NCBI GenBank assembly: GCA_002779455.1
Contig: PEWM01000197.1
Span: 15,360 to 27,055, forward strand
From: Deltaproteobacteria bacterium CG07_land_8_20_14_0_80_60_11
GTDB lineage: Bacteria > Desulfobacterota > Desulfobaccia > Desulfobaccales > 0-14-0-80-60-11
Direction: 5' to 3'
Length of the DNA stretch: 11,696 nt
In this document: piece by piece, positions 6,032 through 11,696 of the stretch
Position numbering within the stretch: position 1 is the first letter of the stretch
Layout of the letters: each line of letters starts with the position of its first letter
Position numbers and translations under genes: made by a program
The notes under the pieces: generated by a model
Databases searched by the model: none
What the model was told of the DNA's origin: nothing
What the model saw: the letters and a program-made list of their open reading frames with translations, nothing else

Positions 6032-6598
6032 GTGCTTGCAACTTTAGCTGTAATTTTATGGGCTTATGGGATGTACGCCCTGTTTTCCTTTATGTTTCAT
6101 CGCCAGGGCGGTTATGTCCGCAGTCGAAGCCGTTGGCGCAAGCTTAGCCGGCTTACCTTGGTGGGTGGGGTCACCGCCGGGGTGGGGCTCATGGTTTGGT
6201 GTTGCCTCTACCCCGGCAAGCATGATCAGCGGCTGAAGCTTGCCGGGTTTCTCGGGACCGTGTATGCCGAGGGGTGGCCGGACCGGGTCGATCGTCTCCA
6301 ATATCCGCCGGTCAAAAGCTCGAACCAGGGGTCATCAGAGCAGCCGGCTTATGCCCTGCTGCATCCGGAGACGCCCACCAGTCAGATAGGACCGGGAAAG
6401 AAGCTTCCCAAACCCAGGCCGGACCGGGTTGCCCCCAAGCGGCAAGCCATAGCCTCCCAGGATAAGGCCGGCAAAATCGCCAAGGTCACGAAAGCCCCGG
6501 CCCCGCCGTCCAAGAAGGACAAAGTGGCCGCCAAGAGCCGCGCCAAGAAAAAGAGCCGGACTTCTGCCCCGCAAGGCAGGCAGGCCGATGCCGGATAG
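6032..6598 (+). CDS. Hypothetical two-helix membrane protein with basic Pro/Ala/Lys tail
   Basis: I do not recognise this 188-residue protein. The start is GTG at 6032: GGGGGAGA lies about 5 nt upstream, and the promoter maps after the only earlier ATG. Residues 1-22 (VLATLAVILWAYGMYALFSFMF) and about 41-60 (LTLVGGVTAGVGLMVWCCLY) are hydrophobic helices joined by a short Arg-rich loop (HRQGGYVRSRSRWRKLSR), which should lie in the cytoplasm. From about residue 100 the chain is low-complexity and rich in Lys, Pro, Ala and Arg, ending in KSRAKKKSRTSAPQGRQ. Such a tail is probably disordered and could bind nucleic acid or acidic surfaces. It has no enzyme motif. It is divergent from the response regulator gene and 144 bp before murJ, so it may head the murJ-nth operon, but function is not deducible. 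Confidence 0.75.
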   Translation: MLATLAVILWAYGMYALFSFMFHRQGGYVRSRSRWRKLSRLTLVGGVTAGVGLMVWCCLYPGKHDQRLKLAGFLGTVYAEGWPDRVDRLQYPPVKSSNQGSSEQPAYALLHPETPTSQIGPGKKLPKPRPDRVAPKRQAIASQDKAGKIAKVTKAPAPPSKKDKVAAKSRAKKKSRTSAPQGRQADAG

Positions 6599-6599
6599 A

Positions 6600-6719
6600 A
6601 CCCCGGGGGCCGCGGCCCGGCTCCGGGGTGACCCACAACCGCAGTGATCCGCCACGTACCGCGACACCTGAAATTTTTGGCCTCCAAGGCCTGGAAGCGG
6701 CGCCCACGGCTGGCGCCGC
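6600..6719. other. Two GC-rich hairpins between the membrane protein gene and murJ
   Basis: The first (ACCCCGG at 6600-6606 with CCGGGGT at 6623-6629) starts two bases after the upstream stop and could weaken read-through, but no T-run follows. The second is a perfect 8-bp stem, GCGGCGCC (6697-6704) with GGCGCCGC (6712-6719), ending 23 bp before the murJ start. It might affect murJ translation. No promoter was recognised in this 144-bp gap. Confidence 0.35.
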
Positions 6720-6742
6720 ACCTCCCACGCTCGGGGTAACCG

Positions 6743-8335
6743 TTGCCCCAAAACTCAGCCAGCCAAACGGGAAAAATCGCCCGGGCCGCAGGGACGGTCA
6801 GTCTTGCGGTCCTCTTTAGCCGGATTCTGGGGCTGGTGCGGGAACAAGTCTTTGCCGGACTCTTTGGCGCGGGTTTTGCCTTTGACGCCTACATCGTCGC
6901 CTTCCGAATTCCCAACCTGCTGCGGGACTTGTTTGCCGAAGGGGCCTTGAGCTCCGCTTTCGTTACCGTTTTCACCGATTACGAGCAGCGCCTGGGGCAG
7001 GAGAAGACCTGGCAGCTGGCCAGTAACGTGGTCTTTTGCTCCACCCTGCTCCTGAGCCTGGTGGTCACGGTGGGCATGTGGTTCTCCCCGGCGATTGTGG
7101 GGGTTATGGCCCCGGATTTCAGCACGGTCCCGGGGAAGCTGGAACTCACCACCCTGATGACCAGGATCATGTTTCCCTTCCTTATCCTGGTGTCCCTGGC
7201 GGCCCTGGCCATGGGAGTCCTCAACACCAAGGGCAAGTTTTTTGTCCCCTCGCTGGCCTCCAGTTTTTTCAACCTGGGCTCCATCGTCGCCGGCGTGGGT
7301 CTTTCTCTGGCCGCCCCCCGGTTCGGGGTGGCGCCCATCGTCGGCATGGCCTGGGGTACCCTGGTCGGGGGCTCTCTACAGCTAATGTTTCAGTTGCCGC
7401 TGCTGTGGCGGGTGGGGTTCAGGCTTAGGTTCGTCCTTAATCTCAGGGAACCGGGACTGCTGCGGGTCATCAAGTTGATGCTGCCCGCGCTGGTGGGCCT
7501 CTCCGCCACCCAGATCAATGTCTTCATCAACACCTTCTATGCCTCCAGTTGCGCCCAGGGCAGCCTCTCCTGGCTCAATTACGCCTACCGGCTGTTCCAT
7601 CTGCCCATGGGCCTGTTCGGCGTGGCCCTGATGGTGGCCACCTTGCCGGTGGTCTCCCGGCACGCGGCCAACCGGGACCTGCCCGCCCTCCAGGAGGCCC
7701 TGCAATCTTCTTTGTCCCTGGCCATCCTGGTCACCCTGCCGGCGGCCTGCGGTTTGATCTTCCTGGCCGAGCCTATAATTGGGCTCATTTATCAGCACGG
7801 CCAGTTCACCGCGGTGGATACTCAGCAGACCGCCGCGGCCCTGGCCCTCTACTCCCTGGGACTGGTAGCCTTTGCCGGGGTCAAGATCGTCGTGCCGGTT
7901 TATTATGTCCTGGATGACACCCGGATACCGGTGCTGGGCTCCTTCGTGACGGTGGCCGCCAACCTCTGCATTATCCACCTCACCCTGGCAACCCTGCAGC
8001 ACCGGGCCATCGCCTTATCCACGTCTCTGAGCGTGATCTTGAACTTTTTCTTCCTGGCGGCGGTGCTCTACCGCAAACTCTCAGGTCTTAAGGTGCGCGG
8101 TCTCGTCCTCACGCTGGGCAAAGTGGCCGTGGCCAGCGTGATTATGGGGCTGGCCGTATCCTGGCTTCACCCCCGCGCCACCGCCTGGTTGGGGGCTGGT
8201 CTGGCGGGGAAAGCCCTGGGTCTGGCCGGGGTGATCGCCATCGGCATGGGCCTCTATGCCGCCATGGTGTCACAATTGCAGATTCCGGAATTCCAGGAGT
8301 TGGTGCGGCATGTACGAAGAAAGCTCACCCGTTGA
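6743..8335 (+). CDS. murJ: MurJ (MviN), lipid II flippase
   Basis: MurJ is an inner-membrane transporter of the MOP superfamily that flips lipid II from the cytoplasmic to the periplasmic face for peptidoglycan synthesis. At 530 residues it matches the family's 510-530, and hydrophobic segments run along its whole length, consistent with about 14 helices. The N-terminal signature is clear: SLAVLFSRILGLVREQVFAGLFGAG (19-44), with Arg27 and Arg33 where the conserved cavity arginines sit, then FRIPNLLRDLFAEGALSSAFV (54-74). Other family stretches are LPALVGLSATQINVFINTFYAS and YAYRLFHLPMGLFGVALMVATLP. The start is TTG at 6743; an in-frame stop lies at 6737 and no ATG follows in the N-terminal region. 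Only a weak GGGG precedes it, so translation may be inefficient or the start mis-set by a few codons. The gene is followed by nth on the same strand. Confidence 0.95.
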   Translation: MPQNSASQTGKIARAAGTVSLAVLFSRILGLVREQVFAGLFGAGFAFDAYIVAFRIPNLLRDLFAEGALSSAFVTVFTDYEQRLGQEKTWQLASNVVFCSTLLLSLVVTVGMWFSPAIVGVMAPDFSTVPGKLELTTLMTRIMFPFLILVSLAALAMGVLNTKGKFFVPSLASSFFNLGSIVAGVGLSLAAPRFGVAPIVGMAWGTLVGGSLQLMFQLPLLWRVGFRLRFVLNLREPGLLRVIKLMLPALVGLSATQINVFINTFYASSCAQGSLSWLNYAYRLFHLPMGLFGVALMVATLPVVSRHAANRDLPALQEALQSSLSLAILVTLPAACGLIFLAEPIIGLIYQHGQFTAVDTQQTAAALALYSLGLVAFAGVKIVVPVYYVLDDTRIPVLGSFVTVAANLCIIHLTLATLQHRAIALSTSLSVILNFFFLAAVLYRKLSGLKVRGLVLTLGKVAVASVIMGLAVSWLHPRATAWLGAGLAGKALGLAGVIAIGMGLYAAMVSQLQIPEFQELVRHVRRKLTR

Positions 8336-8423
8336 TGGCCAGGGTGTCCCCGTGGCCAACCGGTTCCTCAACGATCTCGGGTTCCCGGGGTCGATGCCGC
8401 GACCTTAAGTGAGGAGGCCCTCC

Positions 8424-9071
8424 ATGGACCCAGCCGAGAAGATCGGCCCCATCTTGAAGCTTTTGGACGAGTATTACGGCGACGCCCACGTCACCCTGGA
8501 CTTCACCAACCCCCTGGAGTTGCTGGTCGCCACGGTGCTCTCGGCCCAGTGCACCGATATTCGGGTCAACCAGGTCACCCCGGCGATATTCAGCAAGTAC
8601 CCCACCGCGGCCCACTACGCGAGAGCCGACCTTACGGACCTGGAGCAGGCCATCTACCCCACCGGCTTCTACCGTCAGAAGGCCAAGAGCCTCAAGGCCC
8701 TCTGCCGGGACCTGGTTGCGAAGTTCGGCGGGCAGGTGCCGGCTTCCCTGGATGACCTGGTAAAACTGCCGGGGATCGGCCGCAAGACGGCCAACGTCAT
8801 CCTGGGCAACGCCTTCGGCATCCCGGGCGTCGTGGTGGATACCCACATCGGCCGGGTCGCCCAGCGCCTGGGGCTCACGCGCCAGAAGGACCCGGTAAAG
8901 ATTGAGTCCGACCTGATGCCCCTGGTGCCCCAGGAGCGCTGGGTGAAATTTTCCCATCAGCTGATTGCCCATGGTCGCCGGGTCTGCTCTGCCCAAAAAC
9001 CCGACTGTCCCCACTGCCCCTTGTTGCCCTATTGCGATTATGGGGCCAGGGCCAGGGGCCAGGCGGCTTGA
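8424..9071 (+). CDS. nth: Endonuclease III, DNA glycosylase/AP lyase
   Basis: Nth removes oxidised pyrimidines from DNA and cuts the abasic site by beta-elimination, starting base excision repair. The 215-residue chain is of normal length. The helix-hairpin-helix LPGIGRKTANVIL holds the catalytic lysine K121, and VVDTHIGRVAQRLG holds the catalytic aspartate D139. The C-terminal 4Fe-4S loop is complete, with Cys188, Cys195, Cys198 and Cys204 in the classic C-x6-C-x2-C-x5-C spacing. The start is the ATG at 8424, since GAGGAGG lies 6 nt upstream; an in-frame GTG at 8409 would overlap that site. The gene begins 88 bp after murJ and ends 53 bp before the lipoprotein gene, all on the plus strand, so co-transcription is likely although no functional link is known. 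Confidence 0.96.
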   Translation: MDPAEKIGPILKLLDEYYGDAHVTLDFTNPLELLVATVLSAQCTDIRVNQVTPAIFSKYPTAAHYARADLTDLEQAIYPTGFYRQKAKSLKALCRDLVAKFGGQVPASLDDLVKLPGIGRKTANVILGNAFGIPGVVVDTHIGRVAQRLGLTRQKDPVKIESDLMPLVPQERWVKFSHQLIAHGRRVCSAQKPDCPHCPLLPYCDYGARARGQAA

Positions 9072-9124
9072 CACGCCGATTGATTCGTGGCATAAGACGG
9101 AAAAACAGGGGGAGGTCTGAAACC

Positions 9125-9541
9125 ATGCAGAGGCAACGGCGGCTCAAACTGGCGGCGGTCCTGGTGGCCATGGCGATGGCGGCGGGTTGTGTCACGACTC
9201 TACTCATGGGGGTTGGGGGGCTAGCGGCCCTGGGGACGTATAAGTGGATAGAAGGCACCATGGAAAAGGATTATCCCCGGCCCATGCAGGAAACCTTCAA
9301 CGCCGCCATGGGAGCCGCAAAAAAGCTGAACTTAAAGATCTCCTCGGATATGTGCACACCCTCGGAGTCCAAGATCCTGGCGTCGACCCAAGACGGCACC
9401 ACGGTCAAGGTTGAGCTGATCGCCCGGCCTAACGAGATCACCACCGTCAAGATCCGCTTCGGCATGATGGGCAACGCCGACTGGTCGGCCTACTACCATC
9501 GCCAGATCATGAAGATCCTGCGCATCCCGGACCAGCCGTAA
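9125..9541 (+). CDS. DUF3568-type lipoprotein
   Basis: This 138-residue protein has a basic N-terminus (MQRQRRLK), a hydrophobic stretch and a lipobox-like MAAGC with Cys22, so it should be exported and lipid-anchored in the envelope. The mature part fits the DUF3568 family as I know it: a hydrophobic Gly-rich segment, then GTYKWIEGTMEKDYPRPMQETFNAAM, a helical stretch and a beta-rich end with STQDGTTVKVELIARP and TTVKIRFGMMGN. The family's function is not known. The start is the ATG at 9125 with GGGGGAGGT about 8 nt before it; an upstream in-frame start would run into nth. It probably ends the murJ-nth transcript. The -3 position of the lipobox is Ala rather than the usual Leu, a mild departure. 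Confidence 0.85.
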   Translation: MQRQRRLKLAAVLVAMAMAAGCVTTLLMGVGGLAALGTYKWIEGTMEKDYPRPMQETFNAAMGAAKKLNLKISSDMCTPSESKILASTQDGTTVKVELIARPNEITTVKIRFGMMGNADWSAYYHRQIMKILRIPDQP

Positions 9542-9931
9542 AGGCGTGGGCCGATAACCGGGCCGCAGGGCAGGGGAGAGGGCAGAAACCCGGCCGTTCC
9601 CCCGCCCCCGTTTGAAATCAGCTAGGCCGGAAGTTGAGATTTCCGGCCTGGTTGATGAGCATTCACCCCGAGTTGACCCCGATGCGATAAGCGCCAAGGC
9701 AGGGACGTGATGTATCACGCCCCGGTATTGGCCTACCGACCGGTTCCCCCCCTCTTCAAGTCCTAAGCAGCCCCGGGGCTCACCGCCGGGGCGCGACCGC
9801 ACCCGGCGAACTTCCCTCCCCGCCCTGGCCCGAAAGAACCGCCCTTATGCCAGGTTCCCTTACAAATCAAACCAACCCGCCCCGGAACTCATTGACCAGT
9901 CGTAATTTTTAACCGAAAACCCAAAACCGTA
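9542..9931. other. 390-bp gene-free region between convergent genes
   Basis: No credible gene is seen. Besides the hairpin at 9624-9649 it holds a palindrome, CGTGAT-GT-ATCACG (9706-9719), and a 7-bp hairpin, GCCCCGG (9770-9776) with CCGGGGC (9786-9792). Both flanking genes point into it, so these are more likely transcript ends or repeat debris than promoters. Confidence 0.5.
9624..9649 (+). terminator. Hairpin after the DUF3568 lipoprotein gene (possible terminator)
   Basis: AGGCCGGAA (9624-9632) and TTCCGGCCT (9641-9649) form a perfect 9-bp stem with an 8-nt loop, 82 bp past the lipoprotein stop. It is the strongest stem in the region, but the bases after it are GGTTGATGAG, with no T-run. 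It could equally be a REP-like palindrome or an RNA end stabiliser. Confidence 0.35.
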
Positions 9932-10342
9932 TTACATGGCCTTGGGGGGTGCGGCGGGCTTGGCTGGCGCCTTGGGCGCCGGCGCCCGGCGCTTGGGAAC
10001 GGACCGCGGCCGGTCAGCCGGCACGGCCTGCAAATAACGCATAGAGGCCCAGCCTTCCATATTGCGGCGCAGGTCATACACCCGGGCCCAGCCCGAACTG
10101 GTGTCCAGGAGCTCCACTTCATCGTTGAACTGCAGGGTGCCGATCTGGGGCGCGGCGGTGGTGGGGCCTTCCCGCAGGGCCAGGCTGGAGGTGTTCACAA
10201 AGTAAAGCGGCGGGGGCGGCTCAGGCGGCGGAGTTTCCACCACCACCAGGGGCGGCGGCGGGCCCGATTCCACACAGCCCATGAACAGAACCAGGGCCAT
10301 CACACCGAGTGCCAGGCCGGTAAGGGTACGTCTCAGGGTCAT
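9932..10342 (-). CDS. SH3-domain (SH3b) protein with lipoprotein-like N-terminus and Pro/Ala/Lys tail
   Basis: The 136-residue protein starts at the ATG at 10342, preceded by a strong AAGGAGG 5 nt away. MTLRR and a hydrophobic segment lead to LFMGC with Cys23. This is an imperfect lipobox (Phe and Met at -3 and -2), so either lipidation or a simple membrane anchor is possible. Residues 28-45 are proline-rich (GPPPPLVVVETPPPEPPPP). A bacterial SH3 domain follows (about 46-107), with YFVNTSSLALREGPTTAAPQ, then FNDEVELLD and GWARVYDLRRNMEGWASMRYLQ. Such domains usually bind peptidoglycan or protein partners in the envelope. The end is a Lys/Pro/Ala-rich tail (about 112-136) similar in style to that of the 188-residue membrane protein here. 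It is transcribed alone and converges on the murJ-nth-lipoprotein cluster. Confidence 0.85.
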   Translation of the reverse strand: MTLRRTLTGLALGVMALVLFMGCVESGPPPPLVVVETPPPEPPPPLYFVNTSSLALREGPTTAAPQIGTLQFNDEVELLDTSSGWARVYDLRRNMEGWASMRYLQAVPADRPRSVPKRRAPAPKAPAKPAAPPKAM

Positions 10343-10368
10343 GAAAGCCTCCTTATCCGAGATTGTGC

Positions 10369-10384
10369 AGCAGGCTAACCTGCT
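10369..10384 (-). other. Leader hairpin of the SH3-domain protein gene
   Basis: AGCAGG-TTAG-CCTGCT is a perfect 6-bp stem on the minus-strand transcript, about 27 nt before the start codon and just upstream of the AAGGAGG ribosome site. With the promoter placed at 10475-10505 it lies inside a 126-nt leader. A regulatory role is possible but not shown. Confidence 0.35.
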
Positions 10385-10474
10385 TCCGTCTCAAAGCGGC
10401 ATTTGAGATCTTTGGGCTGGCGGCAAATTCTCACCATGACCCTGGTCTCGAAGCCCAAGCTTTGCGTGAGAGGC

Positions 10475-10505
10475 ATGATAGCACAAAATTTTAAAAAAAA
10501 ATCAA
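10475..10505 (-). promoter_or_regulatory. Extended -10 promoter of the SH3-domain protein gene
   Basis: On the minus strand TGC-TATCAT (hexamer at 10475-10480, 5 of 6 to TATAAT) forms an extended -10. TTGATT (10500-10505) lies 19 bp upstream with an A/T tract (10488-10500) between them. Transcription near 10468 gives a 126-nt leader, long for a bacterial mRNA. Confidence 0.5.
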
Positions 10506-10583
10506 TTCTGATCTCATCTTTCGCACCACGTAATGGCGCATCGATACTTGATGATGATTAGATAGTTGATAATAACAATGGAA

Positions 10584-10650
10584 GCGGCTCCCGATCTGTG
10601 GTAAGATAACTTATGGAATTAATTATCAAAACCCACAGAAAAGGAGCCAC
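10584..10650 (+). promoter_or_regulatory. Stem-loop that would hide the transposase ribosome site
   Basis: GGCTCC (10586-10591) and TCTGTGG (10595-10601) pair in order with CCACAGA (10633-10639) and GGAGCC (10643-10648), with only a 3-nt internal mismatch (CGA against AAA). An outer G-C pair (10584 with 10650) is also possible. The right arm contains AAGGAG (10641-10646), the ribosome site of the TTG start at 10654. A transcript entering from upstream would lock this site in the stem. A transcript from the internal promoter lacks the left arm and leaves it free. Confidence 0.6.
10599..10607 (+). promoter_or_regulatory. Extended -10 of the insertion-sequence promoter
   Basis: TGG-TAAGAT (hexamer at 10602-10607) is an extended -10 with no good -35 behind it. 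Transcription would begin near 10614, inside the loop of the stem-loop at 10584-10650. Confidence 0.35.
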
Positions 10651-10653
10651 CTT

Positions 10654-11106
10654 TTGTTTTACCGGTTTAAAAAGGCCGAATGGAGCTGGGGGGCTTTCTA
10701 TCGCCGGGTCATCCTGTTTTTGGGCCGGCGCCTCCGCTGGGACCGCAGCGCCGCGGATAACTGCCTGATCCTGGACACCACCATCCTGCCCAAACGGGGC
10801 CGTTGCCGGGAAAACCTCACCTGGGTCTATGATCACGTCCGGGGCAAAAGCGTCAGCGGTTACGAACTGTTGGTCCTGGCCATCTTGACCCCCGGCAATC
10901 TCTTTCCCCTGGATTTCGGCTTCCACTTCTCGAAGCACTCACTGGCGCGGGCCAGGCAGACTCAGCCCCGGCGGCCCCGCGGCTATCTCGCCCGGCACCT
11001 TAAAGCGGCGCAACGGACCAAACTAGGGGAATTGGCCCCCACAACCGATAATGGTGTTCTCTTTTTGGGGAACATTTGTGGTATGGTGGGAGTGTCCCAA
11101 ACTTAG
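10654..11106 (+). pseudogene. Truncated IS4-like DDE transposase
   Basis: The reading frame from the TTG at 10654 (AAGGAG 7 nt upstream) gives MFYRFKKAEWSW, then NCLILDTTILPKRGR, WVYDHVRGKSVSGYELLVLAILTP and LFPLDFGFHFSKH. This is the region around the first catalytic aspartate of IS4-like DDE transposases, with the typical D-T-T-x-x-P-K-R-G and YDH motifs. Family members run to about 300-450 residues, but here similarity seems to fade after about residue 128 (HLKAAQRTKLGELAP). The frame then ends in unrelated-looking sequence at residue 150. The second aspartate and the glutamate are missing, so it cannot transpose. Some members carry 40-60 more residues before FYRF, so the 5' end could also be shortened, although the ribosome site argues that it is original. 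No matching right inverted repeat was found within 300 bp. I recognise the family only by motif. Confidence 0.75.
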
Positions 11107-11123
11107 GAAGGAAGCTGGCAATC

Positions 11124-11312
11124 ATGAATAAAGGTGGTTTTTCCTGGAAACGGTTCCTGGGTATCTCCCAGGCCAAGGCGAGGATCAGTCGGCAAATCGG
11201 CATCCCTTTGACCAGGTCGGGGCGGCAGCGCAAAATTGGCGCAGCCATGGGTTGTCTTATTCCCATACTGGCTCTGATCCTCATTGCGGGATTCCTGTTG
11301 TGGATTAAATAA
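11124..11312 (+). CDS. Small basic tail-anchored protein, 62 residues
   Basis: The start is the ATG at 11124, with AGGAAGGAAG about 10 nt upstream overlapping the stop of the transposase remnant. The N-terminal 40 residues are strongly basic and contain KRFLGISQAKARISRQIG followed by IPLTRSGRQRKIG. The last 18 (LIPILALILIAGFLLWIK) form a transmembrane helix, so the protein should be anchored by its tail with the basic part in the cytoplasm. I have the impression that the GIPxTRSGRQRK string recurs in other small bacterial or phage proteins, but I cannot name a family. A weak extended -10 (TGG-TATGGT, 11079-11087) lies 37 bp ahead. Codon choice and the clean helix suggest a real gene; function is unknown. 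Confidence 0.65.
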   Translation: MNKGGFSWKRFLGISQAKARISRQIGIPLTRSGRQRKIGAAMGCLIPILALILIAGFLLWIK

Positions 11313-11473
11313 GCCAGGGTTCAACCGACGCCACAGGCATGCCACCGTCCCGATTGCAGCAGCCCCTCGCAGGCCAGGCCTTACGTCCACAGGTAGAAAT
11401 AAATTGTGTCCAGAAAACCGGGGGCGATACAAACTTCAGCAATCCCTTAAGTTTAGGCTTTTTCTCGGAAATA
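11313..11473. other. Gene-free stretch before the final promoter
   Basis: Nothing coding is convincing here on either strand. A faint REP-like string on the minus strand (GGTGGCATGCCTGTGGCG, 11329-11346) is the only recognisable item. No terminator with a stem and T-run is seen after the small protein gene. Confidence 0.4.
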
Positions 11474-11503
11474 TTGACAGTTTCCGCCAGATAGTCATAT
11501 GGT
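11474..11503 (+). promoter_or_regulatory. Sigma-70 promoter of the terminal structured leader
   Basis: A perfect -35 TTGACA (11474-11479) is followed by an 18-bp spacer and TATGGT (11498-11503, 4 of 6). Transcription would begin near 11510, right before the A-rich lead-in to the hairpin-rich region, and no start codon with a ribosome site follows in the window. Confidence 0.6.
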
Positions 11504-11510
11504 GAAAAAG

Positions 11511-11696
11511 GAAAAAACCCTCTTCCGAATGCGGCGAGTGTGGGGGACCCATGGCACGGGTGAAGTCGGGTGGAGCCGGCGACAACCGCCAAGAAAATGG
11601 CGGTAAAGCTGGGAAATGATGACAACTTCAAGTTGTCCAATACGCGAAAGTTGTATCGTAGCCGGCTCGCTCTTCAACGAGCCCATGCGCGTGGAG
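11511..11696 (+). ncRNA. Structured leader RNA candidate, 5' part like a c-di-AMP (ydaO/yuaA) riboswitch; runs off the window
   Basis: The transcript from the promoter at 11474 would contain CCGAAT (11525-11530), then GGGGGACCCA (11542-11551) and GGGTGAA (11558-11564), with ACCC and GGGT pairing around a 7-nt loop. That order and spacing are like the first half of ydaO/yuaA RNAs, which bind c-di-AMP and often control cell-wall hydrolase or potassium-transport genes. Further stems follow: ACCGCCA/TGGCGGT (11585-11604), GACAACTT/AAGTTGTC (11621-11637) and GGCTCG/CGAGCC (11664-11683). The conserved 3' box AGCTAACCTCG of that class is not present; the nearest string is GTAGCCGGCTCG at 11658-11669. 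So it may be a divergent member, a different RNA class, or an untranslated region with chance similarity. The regulated gene lies beyond the window. Confidence 0.4.

Noticed and set aside
9706..9719. Operator CGTGATGTATCACG
   Set aside because: It lies between two convergent gene ends with no promoter near it, so a regulatory role has no support here.
11329..11346. Third REP copy
   Set aside because: Only the foot GGTGGCA and part of one arm resemble the REP; the stem is interrupted, so it may be chance.
11305..11640. 111-codon minus-strand frame near the window end
   Set aside because: It crosses the plus-strand promoter and the hairpin-rich leader, lacks a ribosome site, and has no recognisable domain.

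Overview
The window is GC-rich, densely coded bacterial DNA. Its gene types are a nickel-pincer cofactor protein, a multi-PAS diguanylate cyclase, a sigma-54 activator, two envelope lipoproteins and REP-like intergenic repeats. These suggest a Gram-negative, probably anaerobic member of the old Deltaproteobacteria (Desulfobacterota, Desulfobacca/Syntrophobacter-like). That placement is inference from gene families and composition, not a database match.

Layout. 1-876 (+) is the 3' part of larC (nickel insertion into the lactate racemase-type cofactor). It converges on a GTG-started 803-residue PAS-PAS-PAS-GAF-GGDEF diguanylate cyclase (930-3341, -). The 600 bp from 3342 to 3937 hold no convincing gene. 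They carry a leader hairpin, a sigma-28-like promoter, five 7-bp tandem repeats, and a pair of inverted REP-type hairpins bracketed by 14-bp direct repeats. On the minus strand follow a 124-residue helical protein of unknown function (3938-4312) and an NtrC-class response regulator (4439-5872) whose sigma-54 contact loop reads GAFTHA instead of GAFTGA. A compact divergent control region (5873-6031) has promoters for both directions and a palindromic operator candidate.

The plus strand from 6032 to 9541 carries a small two-helix membrane protein with a Lys/Pro/Ala-rich tail, murJ (lipid II flippase), nth (endonuclease III) and a DUF3568-type lipoprotein, possibly one operon. After a 390-bp gene-free stretch comes a minus-strand SH3-domain protein with a lipoprotein-like N-terminus (9932-10342) and a 126-nt leader. 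At 10584-11106 lies the 5' part of an IS4-like insertion sequence. It has a stem-loop that would hide its ribosome-binding site in read-through transcripts, and a transposase gene cut off after about 150 codons. Next is an intact 62-residue basic tail-anchored protein of unknown function (11124-11312).

The last 230 bp contain a good sigma-70 promoter (11474-11503) followed by a stretch rich in hairpins that runs to the window edge. Its first 55 nt resemble the 5' core of the c-di-AMP (ydaO/yuaA) riboswitch, while the conserved 3' box of that class is not clearly present. This leader and the insertion-sequence remnant are the parts most worth a second look. No new multi-gene defence or metabolic system is evident.
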